A stretch of 43,483 nt of DNA from an uncultured Pelagibacteraceae bacterium (GTDB lineage: Bacteria > Pseudomonadota > Alphaproteobacteria > Pelagibacterales > Pelagibacteraceae), in the NCBI GenBank assembly GCA_902577575.1, contig CACGZQ010000006.1, positions 1 through 43,483 on the forward strand, written 5' to 3'. The first letter of the stretch is position 1, and every line of letters starts with the position of its first letter. The position numbers and the translations under genes are program-made. The notes beneath the pieces are model-generated. The model did no database searches and had not been told where the DNA came from. It worked only from the letters and a program-made list of their open reading frames with translations. Positions 18,553 through 27,751 of this stretch are shown piece after piece.

Positions 18553-20732
18553 TGAAAAAATTTATATTTTCATTAATTATTTTTATTTTATTATCATTTC
18601 TAAGTATAATTATTGTTCTATCAACAATCGGAATAGAAACTAGCAGGTTTAATGATTTAATATCCAAAAAGATTAACCAGGCAAATAATTTTATTGAGAT
18701 TAATTTAGAGACAATAGTCTACAAGCTAGACTTAAAAAATATCAATTTATTTTTAGATACTAAAAATCCTAATTTAACTTATAGGAGATCAGTTATACCT
18801 GTGCAAAATATTAAAGTTTATATTAATTTTATATCGCTTATAAAAACTGATCCTAAAATAAAAAAAATTAATATAACTTTAAATGAATTAAGTATTCGAG
18901 AAATAAAAAAATTCAACAAAATTATTAAACCGTCTAATCTAAAAAGCTTTATGAATAGCCGAGTTCTTGGTGGCAAAATTAAATCAGAAATAGAAGTTTT
19001 TTTAGATCAGAAAAATTTAATAGACAACTTTATTGCTAAAGGATCGGTAAAAAATTTTGGAGCTAAATTAATTGATGGTGTGAATATGGAAAATACTGAA
19101 TTTAGTTTTTTTGCTGACAATACCGATATCTTGATTAAAAATATTTTTGGAAAAACAAATCTTTTCAAATTTACAGATGGAGATTTGAGAATTTCACTAT
19201 CTCCTGAAGTTACTATAGTGTCCAATTTTAAAACAAATTTTAAAAATTTTAGCAATAAAAAGATTACAAAATCGAATAAGAATTTGAAATTAGTTGAAGG
19301 TATTGCAGATTTTGAAGCAGATTTAAACAATACTTTTTTCATAAATTTCGATAAAACTTACAAAGTTAAAAGATATGAGTTAAAAAGTAACGGAAAAATA
19401 TCAAAATTAAATTATAACTTTAAAAAGCATCTAGAAAATTCACTATTAATTGAAAAAGTTGAAAACTTAAATTTAAAAGAAACAACTATTAAATCTAATT
19501 TTAATTCAAAAGACACATCTATTTATTTAGATGGCCGTTATAATTTAAACAACAATTCCTTTTTAGATTTCAATTTAGAAAATCTTTCAAAAGGAAAAAC
19601 AAGAAATATAAAGGTAAACTTTGATTACGCACAGTCACTTGTATTAGATGCGATAAACTTTAATAAACCAACAGACAGTGTTGCTAATATAGATCTCAGT
19701 TTAAATCAAAAAAGTGGAAATACATTAATTGATCAATTAATTTATACTGAGGGTAAAAACAAGATGATTATTGAGGGTATTAAGTTAAGGAATAATGAAT
19801 TTGAATCATTAAAAAAAATAACAATTAAAACAAATAAAAATGGAAAAAAAAATAATGATTTTATAATTGACTATGGAAAAAAAATTTTAGTAAAGGGCAA
19901 ACAGTTTGATGCAAATCAATTATCAAAGATATTTAGCAAAAAAAATGATAGAAATTATTTTTCTAAAATCAATAAAGATATAGAGATAGATTTTGATAAT
20001 ATCTCTGTTCCATTATCTAATAAGTTAAAAAATTTCAAGTTAATAGGCAGAATAGAAGAAGGAAAATTTATAAGAATTTCATCCAAAGGAGATTTTGGAA
20101 ATAATAATTTTTTAGATATTACAATGAAAAATAACAAAGAAACAAAAAAAAAATATTTAGAGGTTTACTCTGATTTAACAGAACCATTATTAACCGAATA
20201 TAATTTTTTTAAAGGATTATCCGGAGGTAAACTACTTTTTACATCAATAATTGACAAAAATTTATCCAGTTCAAAATTAAAAATTGAGAAATTTAAGGTA
20301 ATTAATGCTCCAGGCATGGTGAAATTATTATCACTTGCTGACCTTGGTGGCTTAGCTGATTTAGCAGAGGGTGATGGATTGTCGTTTGATATTTTAGAAA
20401 TAGATTTGGAAAAAAAAGGAGATTTAACAAAAATAAATGAAATTTTAGCTTTGGGACCAAGTGTATCAATTTTAATGGAGGGATATCAAAACTCTGATAT
20501 CACAAGCTTAAGAGGAACTTTAGTGCCTGCAAAAACTTTAAATAAGATAATTTCTAAAATCCCAGTAATAGGAGATATCGTAATACCAAAAGAGGCAGGC
20601 GAAGGTTTATTTGGGATCAGTTTTAAACTAAAAGGACCTCCAGGTGAAATTAAAACTACCATTAATCCAATCAGAACAGTAACTCCAAGATTTATTCAAA
20701 AAATTATAGATAAAAATAAGAATACTAAATAA
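18552..20732 (+). CDS. AsmA-like envelope protein
   Basis: 726 residues with one N-terminal membrane helix (about 3-27), followed by a long beta-rich, asparagine/lysine-rich region. The C-terminal part (about 590-715: APGMVKLLSLADLGGLADL, GLSFDILEIDLEKKGDLTKINE, LRGTLVPAKTLNKII, KAGEGLFGI-like EAGEGLFGISFKLKGPPGE) matches the AsmA-like C-terminal domain of YhdP-type proteins. Family members form long grooves thought to move phospholipids to the outer membrane. Third gene of the PBP1A-prfB unit, joined by TAATG. The 3' end overlaps convergent tyrS by 8 bases. Confidence 0.78.
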   Translation: MKKFIFSLIIFILLSFLSIIIVLSTIGIETSRFNDLISKKINQANNFIEINLETIVYKLDLKNINLFLDTKNPNLTYRRSVIPVQNIKVYINFISLIKTDPKIKKINITLNELSIREIKKFNKIIKPSNLKSFMNSRVLGGKIKSEIEVFLDQKNLIDNFIAKGSVKNFGAKLIDGVNMENTEFSFFADNTDILIKNIFGKTNLFKFTDGDLRISLSPEVTIVSNFKTNFKNFSNKKITKSNKNLKLVEGIADFEADLNNTFFINFDKTYKVKRYELKSNGKISKLNYNFKKHLENSLLIEKVENLNLKETTIKSNFNSKDTSIYLDGRYNLNNNSFLDFNLENLSKGKTRNIKVNFDYAQSLVLDAINFNKPTDSVANIDLSLNQKSGNTLIDQLIYTEGKNKMIIEGIKLRNNEFESLKKITIKTNKNGKKNNDFIIDYGKKILVKGKQFDANQLSKIFSKKNDRNYFSKINKDIEIDFDNISVPLSNKLKNFKLIGRIEEGKFIRISSKGDFGNNNFLDITMKNNKETKKKYLEVYSDLTEPLLTEYNFFKGLSGGKLLFTSIIDKNLSSSKLKIEKFKVINAPGMVKLLSLADLGGLADLAEGDGLSFDILEIDLEKKGDLTKINEILALGPSVSILMEGYQNSDITSLRGTLVPAKTLNKIISKIPVIGDIVIPKEAGEGLFGISFKLKGPPGEIKTTINPIRTVTPRFIQKIIDKNKNTK

Positions 20733-21963
20733 CTTTTACCAAATAGTGTTTTTTTTTGCCAAAAGAAATTTTTAAGATATCTTTTTCGAAATCACTATTT
20801 TTTATTATTTTTTTATCATCAATTACAAGAACATTATTTAATTTCAATCCTTTATTCGCTATTGCTCTTCTCACTTCTCCTTTTGATGACAAAATTTTAT
20901 TTTTTGAGATTAAATCTAATAAATTTATACCTTTATTTATTTCGCTTAACTTGACCTTTATTTCTGGTAAATCTTTACCTATTCCACTACCACTAAAAGT
21001 TTCTCGTGCGGTTTTTTCTGCTTTTTTAGCAGCTTCGCCTCCATATAAAACTTTTGTAGCCTCATTGGCTAACAATATTTTAAGATTATTGATGTTTTTT
21101 TCTTTTTCACAGATTCTATTTATTTCTTCATGTTCAATTTCTGTAAAAAAATTCAAAAATCTTTTTACATCACGGTCGTCGGTATTTCTCCAGAATTGCC
21201 AATAATCATATGTTGACAATAGTTTCTCATCAAGCCATATCGCACCCTTTTCAGTTTTTCCCATTTTTGCACCTGAAGCTAAAGTTATTAAAGGAGAGGT
21301 CAATCCAAAGGACTCTTTTTTAATTGTTCTTCTTATAAGCTCTACACCGTTGATAATATTACCCCATTGATCTGAGCCTCCAATTTGTAAAATACATTTT
21401 TGAGTTAAAAATAATTTATAAAAATCATAAGCTTGGAGTATCATATAGTTGAATTCCATATAGCTTAATGATTGCTCTCGATCTAATCTTAACTTTACAC
21501 TATCAAATGTAAGCATTTTATTAATTGTAAAGTGTCGACCAATATTTCTCAAAAAATCTATAAGATTTAATTTAGTTAGCCACTTAGAATTATCTACAAA
21601 TATTGGCCTAGTCTTTTTATTAGAACTGTCTAATATTTTGTCAAAAATCTTTTTGATACTTTTAATATTATTTTTAATTTCTTTTGAGTTTAATATTTTA
21701 CGTGTTGTGTCTTTTCCAGATGGATCACCAATTAATGTTGTACCACCACCTAATAGAACAATTGGACGATGACCATATTTTTGCATTAGTTTTAAAATCA
21801 TTATTTGCACTAAACTTCCAACATGCAAACTACTTGCAGTGCAATCAAAACCTATATAAGCAGATATTGATTTTTTAGAGCTAATTTCGTTTAGTCTAGC
21901 AATATCTGTACACTGATTAAGATAGCCTCTTAGTTGCATCTCATGTAAGAACGTATTTTTCAT
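20725..21963 (-). CDS. tyrS: Tyrosyl-tRNA synthetase
   Basis: Class I synthetase for tRNA-Tyr. The HIGH-type motif is HVGS in SSLHVGSLVQIM (about 46-57). The tyrosine-binding region includes MEFNYMILQAYD and QIGGSDQWGNI. The KMSKS loop is KMGKT. A C-terminal S4-like RNA-binding segment is present (about 347-395). 412 residues is normal. It diverges from anmK with 55 bases between the start codons; a tyrS-anmK pairing is common in proteobacteria. Confidence 0.96.
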   Translation of the reverse strand: MKNTFLHEMQLRGYLNQCTDIARLNEISSKKSISAYIGFDCTASSLHVGSLVQIMILKLMQKYGHRPIVLLGGGTTLIGDPSGKDTTRKILNSKEIKNNIKSIKKIFDKILDSSNKKTRPIFVDNSKWLTKLNLIDFLRNIGRHFTINKMLTFDSVKLRLDREQSLSYMEFNYMILQAYDFYKLFLTQKCILQIGGSDQWGNIINGVELIRRTIKKESFGLTSPLITLASGAKMGKTEKGAIWLDEKLLSTYDYWQFWRNTDDRDVKRFLNFFTEIEHEEINRICEKEKNINNLKILLANEATKVLYGGEAAKKAEKTARETFSGSGIGKDLPEIKVKLSEINKGINLLDLISKNKILSSKGEVRRAIANKGLKLNNVLVIDDKKIIKNSDFEKDILKISFGKKKHYLVKVI

Positions 21964-22018
21964 AGAACAATTAAGTTAATTAACTATTATACGATATTTA
22001 ATATAAATAAATAAAAAT

Positions 22019-23140
22019 ATGAACAAAAGATATATATCCTTGGGATTAATGAGCGGGACATCAGGAGACGGGGTTGATGCCTCATTAATAAATTCCAATG
22101 GAAACGATGACTACGAATCAATTAAAGACAAATGCTTTGAATATGACAGTAAGATTTATAAAGATATCCATAAATTAAAAGATAAAATTAACAGTTATAA
22201 AGATTTGATTAACTATACCTCAGAAATTTCAAATTTAGAAAGAGATATAACACTATTTCATGCAAAAATCATAAAAGACTTAAAGATGGAAGATAAAGAT
22301 TATCTAATAGGGTTTCATGGACAAACTATTTATCATAACGCAGAGGAAAAAATATCGGTCCAGTTAGGGGATGCTAAACTTTTACATCAATTAATTAAAA
22401 AGAAAATAATTTATAATTTTAGAGCAAACGATATAGCTAATGGTGGCGAGGGTGCACCATTAGCTCCAATTTTTCATCAATTAATAGTTTCAAAAAAAAA
22501 AATGACTTTACCGATTGGAATTTTAAATATTGGAGGAATATCAAATATAACAGTTATTAAAAGTATAATTGGTAATGAGGAATTTTTTAGTAGGGATGTT
22601 GGACCAGGCAACTGTCTAATAGATAACTGGGTAAGAAAAAACTCAAGAAATAAATTTGATAAGAATGGTAGGTTAGCAATGATTGGTGAAAATAATGAAA
22701 TAATATTCGAGCAAGCGCAAGAGCTTTATGCTAACAGAAAAAATAAAAATAAATTATCATATGATATTAGCGACTTTGATATTTCTTTTGCTAGAGGTTT
22801 ATCGCTAGAAGATGGAGCTAGAACTCTAACAAATTTTACCGCAAGCATTATTGGTGAGGTTACTATGCAAACTATTTTAAAAAACAAACTAAAAATTAGA
22901 GAATTGTTAGTTTGTGGAGGAGGAAGGAAAAATACGATCTTATTAGAAGAAATAAAAAAAAACTTAGAAAAAACTATTTCAATAACAAATATAGACGATT
23001 ACGGTTTTGATGGTGACTTTATAGAGTCTCAGGCTTTTGCTTTTTTAGCGATTAGATCTATCATTAATTTACCGATTTCATTTCCAAATACTACTGGATG
23101 CAAAATACCTTGCTCAGGTGGAGAATTAATTCAAAATTAA
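22019..23140 (+). CDS. anmK: Anhydro-N-acetylmuramic acid kinase
   Basis: Phosphorylates and opens 1,6-anhydro-MurNAc released during cell-wall turnover, yielding MurNAc-6-phosphate for recycling. The N-terminal ATP-binding motif GLMSGTSGDGVDASLI (9-24) is the family signature. ANGGEGAPLAPIFH, RDVGPGNCLIDNW and VCGGGRKN complete the ASKHA-fold core. 373 residues is typical. The stop overlaps the convergent hydrolase by a shared TTAA (23137-23140). Confidence 0.95.
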   Translation: MNKRYISLGLMSGTSGDGVDASLINSNGNDDYESIKDKCFEYDSKIYKDIHKLKDKINSYKDLINYTSEISNLERDITLFHAKIIKDLKMEDKDYLIGFHGQTIYHNAEEKISVQLGDAKLLHQLIKKKIIYNFRANDIANGGEGAPLAPIFHQLIVSKKKMTLPIGILNIGGISNITVIKSIIGNEEFFSRDVGPGNCLIDNWVRKNSRNKFDKNGRLAMIGENNEIIFEQAQELYANRKNKNKLSYDISDFDISFARGLSLEDGARTLTNFTASIIGEVTMQTILKNKLKIRELLVCGGGRKNTILLEEIKKNLEKTISITNIDDYGFDGDFIESQAFAFLAIRSIINLPISFPNTTGCKIPCSGGELIQN

Positions 23141-23793
23141 ATTAAAGCTGTTTTATCTTTTATATATTTTTCAATTTCTGATGAAAGTTCATTTTCCTTA
23201 TTTTTAAAAAAATGATTTGAACTTTTTATTTTTGAAAAAGCTACCTCAACACCTTTTTGATTTTTAATTCTTGTATCTAGCTCATTAATACTCTCTTTAG
23301 TAACTAATTCGTCATTTTCGCTATAAATAACCTGACCAGAAGTCGGGCATGGAGCAAGGAAGGAAAAATCATAAACATTTGGTTGCGGAGATACTGCTAT
23401 AAAATTATTTACTTCTGGTCTTCTCATTATTAATTGCATACATATTAAAGAACCAAACGAAAATCCCGAAACCCAGCATTGACCGTAATCTAAATTTTGT
23501 CTTTCTATCCAGTCTAATGCCGCTGCTGCATCTGACAATTCACCTTGTCCATTATCAAATACTCCCTCGCTTTTTCCAACACCTCTAAAATTTATTTTGA
23601 TTACTGAAAATCCATTTTGGACAAATATATTATACATTATTTGCACAACTCTATTATTCATTGTCCCTCCATATTGTGGATGAGGATGTAAAACAATTGC
23701 TACTGGAGAACCAAATTTTGGGTTTTTGTAATATTTTGCCTCAAGTCTCCCTGCTGGCCCAGGTATAAAAATTTCTAAACTCTTTTGCTTCAT
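23137..23793 (-). CDS. Small alpha/beta hydrolase
   Basis: 218-residue alpha/beta hydrolase. The nucleophile elbow is GFSFG with S112, the acid is likely D161 in ENDELV, and the base H194 in SSNHFF. HPHPQYGGTMNNRVV (36-50) forms the oxyanion-hole side, and the FRGVGKSEG loop follows. There is no signal peptide, so it is cytosolic. The substrate cannot be read from the sequence; close relatives are widespread in alphaproteobacteria and only generically annotated. It diverges from iscR, and a Fur-like box sits just upstream of its start codon, so it might belong to the same iron-responsive control region. Confidence 0.85.
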   Translation of the reverse strand: MKQKSLEIFIPGPAGRLEAKYYKNPKFGSPVAIVLHPHPQYGGTMNNRVVQIMYNIFVQNGFSVIKINFRGVGKSEGVFDNGQGELSDAAAALDWIERQNLDYGQCWVSGFSFGSLICMQLIMRRPEVNNFIAVSPQPNVYDFSFLAPCPTSGQVIYSENDELVTKESINELDTRIKNQKGVEVAFSKIKSSNHFFKNKENELSSEIEKYIKDKTALI

Positions 23794-23796
23794 AAT

Positions 23797-23811
23797 TGAT
23801 AATGATTATTA
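23797..23811. promoter_or_regulatory. Candidate Fur-like box between hydrolase and iscR
   Basis: TGATAAT-G-ATTATTA fits the Fur 7-1-7 inverted repeat (TGATAAT-N-ATTATCA) in 14 of 15 positions, counting the free central base. It lies three bases before the hydrolase start codon and about 57 bases before the IscR box of the suf promoter. The high AT content makes chance matches likely, so confidence is moderate. Confidence 0.35.
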
Positions 23812-23867
23812 TTAAAAAAAAAAGTACAGATTTATATCATGTTTTTATGCGACAAATATTTTTTTTT

Positions 23868-23892
23868 AATCCTGACTAAATTAGTAGGAATT
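23868..23892. promoter_or_regulatory. IscR type-1 binding site at the suf promoter
   Basis: The 25 bases read AATCCT-GACT-AAATT-AGTA-GGAATT. They match the E. coli [2Fe-2S]-IscR type 1 consensus in the core GACT-R-WWW-Y-AGT and in the flanking YY and RR positions. The site ends 13 bases before the -10 and covers the -35 position, which is where a repressor would act. This suggests negative autoregulation of iscR-suf by Fe-S-loaded IscR. Confidence 0.7.
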
Positions 23893-23905
23893 AGGCAAAA
23901 ATTAT

Positions 23906-23911
23906 TATAAT
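23906..23911 (+). promoter_or_regulatory. -10 box of the iscR-suf operon promoter
   Basis: Perfect TATAAT, 13 bases upstream of the iscR start codon. No good -35 is present at the expected place (about 23883-23888, AGTAGG), which falls inside the IscR box. Transcription would start about six bases before the ATG, giving a nearly leaderless mRNA. Confidence 0.55.
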
Positions 23912-23924
23912 ACAACAATAATTT

Positions 23925-24335
23925 ATGAAACTTACTAATAAAGGTAGATATGCAGTCATGGCTATGGCAGATTTAGCGTCAAACGCAAGCAAAGGACCAA
24001 TTAGTCTTTCAGAGATCTCTTTAAGACAAAACATATCTTTAGCTTATTTAGAGCAAATTTTTTTACAATTAAAAAATAACAGGTTAGTCAGAAGTTCTAG
24101 AGGTGCCAACGGTGGATACGTTCTGGAAAAGCCAGCATCTGAAATTAAATTGTCTAATATTATTTATGCTGTGGATGAAGAAGTAAAAACTCTTAATTGT
24201 AAAAAAACTTCAAGACGAGGATGCAATCATAGATCTGTTAAATGTATAACACATAATTTATGGGATCAATTAGATCAACATATCAATGGTTTTTTTGAAA
24301 GGGTAAAATTGCAAGATCTAACCAAAAATAATTAG
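23925..24335 (+). CDS. iscR: Rrf2-family Fe-S regulator IscR
   Basis: Fe-S-sensing transcription factor. The winged-helix N-terminus ([18 protein letters not shown]; recognition region [19 protein letters not shown]) is followed by GANGGY. C92, C100 and C107 plus H110 (in [10 protein letters not shown]) correspond to the [2Fe-2S] ligands of E. coli IscR (C92, C98, C104, H107), with slightly longer spacings. 136 residues, shorter at the C-terminus than the 162 of E. coli. It heads the suf operon, and an IscR box overlaps its promoter. Confidence 0.92.
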   Translation: MKLTNKGRYAVMAMADLASNASKGPISLSEISLRQNISLAYLEQIFLQLKNNRLVRSSRGANGGYVLEKPASEIKLSNIIYAVDEEVKTLNCKKTSRRGCNHRSVKCITHNLWDQLDQHINGFFERVKLQDLTKNN

Positions 24336-24339
24336 ACTT

Positions 24340-25773
24340 ATGAAAAGTGAAGAGTTAAAAAATCAAGAATATAAATACGGTTTCACAACTGAAATAGAAA
24401 ACTTTAAAGCTCCGAAAGGCTTAAGCGAAGAAACTATTAAATTTATTTCCAAAATTAAAAAGGAGCCTAAATGGATGCTGGACTGGAGGCTAAAAGCTTT
24501 TAATAGATTAAAGGTTTTGAAAGAACCTAATTGGCAAAAACCGAAGTACCCTAATATTGATTATCAAGATTTATATTATTACTCTGCTCCAAAAAGCATG
24601 AAAGATAAACCAAAGAGCTTAGACGAAGTGGATCCAAAGCTTATTGAAACATATAATAAACTAGGTATTCCACTTAATGAGCAAAAAAAATTAAGTGGTG
24701 TTGCTGTCGACGCTGTTTTTGACTCAGTATCTGTTGCTACAACTTTCAAAGGTGAACTTGATAAAAAGGGAATAATTTTTTGCCCGATATCTGAAGCAAT
24801 CCAAAAATATCCCGAATTAGTAAAAAAATATTTAGGTTCTGTAATTCCAATTAGTGACCACTATTTCGCAACATTAAATTCTGCGGTATTTACTGATGGT
24901 TCTTTTGTTTACATTCCTCCAAACACAAGATGTCCGATGGAACTTTCAACATATTTTAGAATTAATGCTTCAGAAACAGGTCAATTTGAAAGAACACTTA
25001 TAATTGCAGACAAAGGTAGCTACGTAAGTTATCTTGAGGGATGCACAGCCCCTATGAGAGATGAAAATCAATTACATGCAGCTAACGTTGAATTGGTTGC
25101 ATTAGATGATGCAGAAATAAAATATTCAACAGTTCAAAACTGGTATCCCGGTGACAAAGATGGTGTAGGAGGAATTTACAATTTCGTTACAAAAAGAGGT
25201 GCTTGTAGAGGTAAGAATTCAAAAATTTCATGGACACAAGTTGAGACAGGATCTGCTATTACATGGAAATACCCAAGCTGTATTTTGCAAGGCGATAACT
25301 CAGTAGGTGAGTTTTACTCTATAGCTATTACAAATAATCATCAAAAAGCGGATACTGGTACAAAAATGATTCATTTAGGAAAAAATACTAAGAGTAAAAT
25401 TATATCAAAAGGAATCTCTGCTGGAAAAGCTGATAATACTTACAGGGGACTCGTTGATATTGGAGCAAAAGCCTTAAATTCTAGAAACTATACCCAATGC
25501 GACTCATTACTAATGGGTAACAAATGTGGAGCTCATACAATACCATATATTAAAAATAAAAATTCATCTTCAACCGTGGAGCATGAGGCTACAACTTCTA
25601 AGATTAACGAAGACCAATTGTTTTATTGTAATCAAAGAGGTCTTAATCAAGAAGAAGCAGTAAGTCTAATAGTTAATGGTTTTTGTAAAGAGGTGCTGCA
25701 ACAACTACCTATGGAGTTTGCAGTAGAGGCTCAAAAGCTAGTTTCAATCAGTCTGGAAGGAAGTGTAGGATAA
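24340..25773 (+). CDS. sufB: Fe-S assembly scaffold protein SufB
   Basis: Scaffold subunit of SufBC2D, where sulfur and iron are assembled. Seen: [42 protein letters not shown], and the beta-helix core ending in [15 protein letters not shown], whose cysteine corresponds to E. coli C405, and [10 protein letters not shown] (E434 equivalent). 477 residues is normal. It follows iscR after four bases, and its stop shares a base with sufC (TAATG). Confidence 0.97.
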   Translation: MKSEELKNQEYKYGFTTEIENFKAPKGLSEETIKFISKIKKEPKWMLDWRLKAFNRLKVLKEPNWQKPKYPNIDYQDLYYYSAPKSMKDKPKSLDEVDPKLIETYNKLGIPLNEQKKLSGVAVDAVFDSVSVATTFKGELDKKGIIFCPISEAIQKYPELVKKYLGSVIPISDHYFATLNSAVFTDGSFVYIPPNTRCPMELSTYFRINASETGQFERTLIIADKGSYVSYLEGCTAPMRDENQLHAANVELVALDDAEIKYSTVQNWYPGDKDGVGGIYNFVTKRGACRGKNSKISWTQVETGSAITWKYPSCILQGDNSVGEFYSIAITNNHQKADTGTKMIHLGKNTKSKIISKGISAGKADNTYRGLVDIGAKALNSRNYTQCDSLLMGNKCGAHTIPYIKNKNSSSTVEHEATTSKINEDQLFYCNQRGLNQEEAVSLIVNGFCKEVLQQLPMEFAVEAQKLVSISLEGSVG

Positions 25774-26507
25774 TGCTTGAATTACAAAATCTGCAAGCTT
25801 CTATAAATGATAAGTCAATTTTAAACGGCCTAAATTTAAAAGTTAACCCAGGCGAAGTTCATGCAATTATGGGTCCAAATGGATCAGGAAAGAGCACTTT
25901 AGCAAACATACTCTCTGGAAAAAATGGTTATGAAGTGAGCGGGATTTTAAAGTATGAGGGTAAAAACTTACAAAATATTCCTATCGAAGAAAGGGCGCAA
26001 AAAGGAATATTTTTAGCATTTCAATATCCTTTAGAAATTCCGGGTGTTAACACAACTAATTTTTTAAAGACTTCTTTAAATACTATTAGAAAATCTAAAG
26101 GCGAAAAGGAATTAGATACTTTATCTCTTCTAAAGTTAATCAAAGAAAAAGCATCTGAATTAAACATTGATGAAAAATTTTTATCAAGACAATTAAATGT
26201 TGGTTTTTCAGGCGGAGAAAAAAAGAAAAATGAAATACTTCAAATGAAACTTTTAGAGCCAAAACTAGCTATCTTAGATGAAACAGACTCTGGTTTAGAT
26301 ATCGATGCACTTAAAATTGTTGCTGATGGAGTGAATTCTCATAAAAATAAAAAAAATGCCTTTTTAATTATTACACATTATCAACGACTACTTGATTACA
26401 TAAAACCAGATTTCATTCATGTATTGTCTAACGGTAAAATTGTTAAAACTGGATGTGCTGATTTAGGTCAAGAATTAGAAAAAACAGGATACGAAAATTT
26501 AAAATAA
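25773..26507 (+). CDS. sufC: Fe-S assembly ATPase SufC
   Basis: ABC-type ATPase that drives conformational change in SufB-SufD. Walker A is GPNGSGKST (35-43), the signature is FSGGEKKKNEIL (about 149-160), and Walker B is KLAILDETDSGLD. The SufC-specific EKKKNE in the signature separates it from transporter ATPases. 244 residues. It is joined to sufB and sufD by one-base TAATG junctions, so translation of the trio is probably coupled. Confidence 0.97.
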   Translation: MLELQNLQASINDKSILNGLNLKVNPGEVHAIMGPNGSGKSTLANILSGKNGYEVSGILKYEGKNLQNIPIEERAQKGIFLAFQYPLEIPGVNTTNFLKTSLNTIRKSKGEKELDTLSLLKLIKEKASELNIDEKFLSRQLNVGFSGGEKKKNEILQMKLLEPKLAILDETDSGLDIDALKIVADGVNSHKNKKNAFLIITHYQRLLDYIKPDFIHVLSNGKIVKTGCADLGQELEKTGYENLK

Positions 26508-27751
26508 TGGAAGAGTTATTTAATATTAATTTAAAGAAAACATCTCTTTTCTCAAAAGAAGATGAGACACTTAGAAAGGAAAATCTTAAATTATTTTTAG
26601 AGTCTGGTTTCCCAAACAAAAAAGATGAAAACTGGAAATTCACCGATTTAAATTCTATTATAAAAAAAAATTTTAAGAATATTTCAAATGATTATAATTT
26701 TAATTTTGAGAAAAATAAAATTCAGTTAATTGATGACTTTGAGCACAATTCTATAATTTTAGTAAACGGATTATATAAATCAAGTGACACGAGATTTGAA
26801 GATAAAGAAAAAATTAAAATTCAAAGTTTCAAGTCAATTGAAGATGTAAACGATAATTCAAATAATAATCTATACTTATTAAACAAAGCTTTATCTTTAG
26901 GAGGATTTTATTTAGAGATTCAAGAGAATTATAAATGTAAAAAACCATTTATGATTTATAACTATTTTACTTCAAATCTAGATAACAAGATTATTAATAA
27001 TTCTAATAAGATTAAAATAAATCAAAACTCTGAACTAACTCTGCTAGAATATAACATTGACGAAAAAAATAAATTTATTAAAAATACTTTTGAAAATATA
27101 GAAATAAAAGATAATTCAGTTTTAAAATTTTTCTTTATCCAAAAAACGAAGAGCAAAGGTTATTTTTATAAAAACGTAGTGGGAACACAAGGATATAACT
27201 CAAGCTATCAAAATTTTATATTGAGTTCAGGATTGTTATTTAACAAAATAGATCAAAATATTAGTTTAACAAAAGAGAATAGTAATTGCTTTATTTTATC
27301 AGGACTATGTTTAGGTAAAAATGAACATCAAGAAATTAAGACACAAATAAATCACTTGGCACCAAATTGTAAAAGTTATCAAAAAATTAAAAATGTTTTA
27401 GAAAGTGATAGCAATGGCGTTTATCAAGGCAAGATATTTGTAAAAGATATTGCGCAAAAGACTGATGCCTATCAATTGAGTAAAGCACTTTTATTAGATG
27501 ATAAGTCTGAATTTAATGCTAAACCAGAGTTAGAAATATATGCAGACGACGTTAAGTGTTCTCATGGATCTACATCGGGAAGTATAGATGCAGATGCTAT
27601 TCATTACTTAATGACTAGAGGAATTAAACTAACTGAAGCCAAGAAACTTTTGATAACAGGTTTTCTTAATGAGATTTTCGATAATATTCCTGAACAAAAA
27701 ATAAAAACTTTTCTTGAAAAAACTATAAAGGAACAAATAAATGGGGTTTGA
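26507..27751 (+). CDS. sufD: Fe-S assembly protein SufD
   Basis: Partner of SufB in the SufBC2D scaffold. The C-terminal half contains FVKDIAQKTDAYQLSKALLLDD and AKPELEIYADDVKCSHGSTSG; the CSH corresponds to the conserved C358/H360 of E. coli SufD. The N-terminal half is divergent, asparagine- and lysine-rich. 414 residues. The stop lies inside the start of sufS (11-base overlap). Confidence 0.95.
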   Translation: MEELFNINLKKTSLFSKEDETLRKENLKLFLESGFPNKKDENWKFTDLNSIIKKNFKNISNDYNFNFEKNKIQLIDDFEHNSIILVNGLYKSSDTRFEDKEKIKIQSFKSIEDVNDNSNNNLYLLNKALSLGGFYLEIQENYKCKKPFMIYNYFTSNLDNKIINNSNKIKINQNSELTLLEYNIDEKNKFIKNTFENIEIKDNSVLKFFFIQKTKSKGYFYKNVVGTQGYNSSYQNFILSSGLLFNKIDQNISLTKENSNCFILSGLCLGKNEHQEIKTQINHLAPNCKSYQKIKNVLESDSNGVYQGKIFVKDIAQKTDAYQLSKALLLDDKSEFNAKPELEIYADDVKCSHGSTSGSIDADAIHYLMTRGIKLTEAKKLLITGFLNEIFDNIPEQKIKTFLEKTIKEQINGV

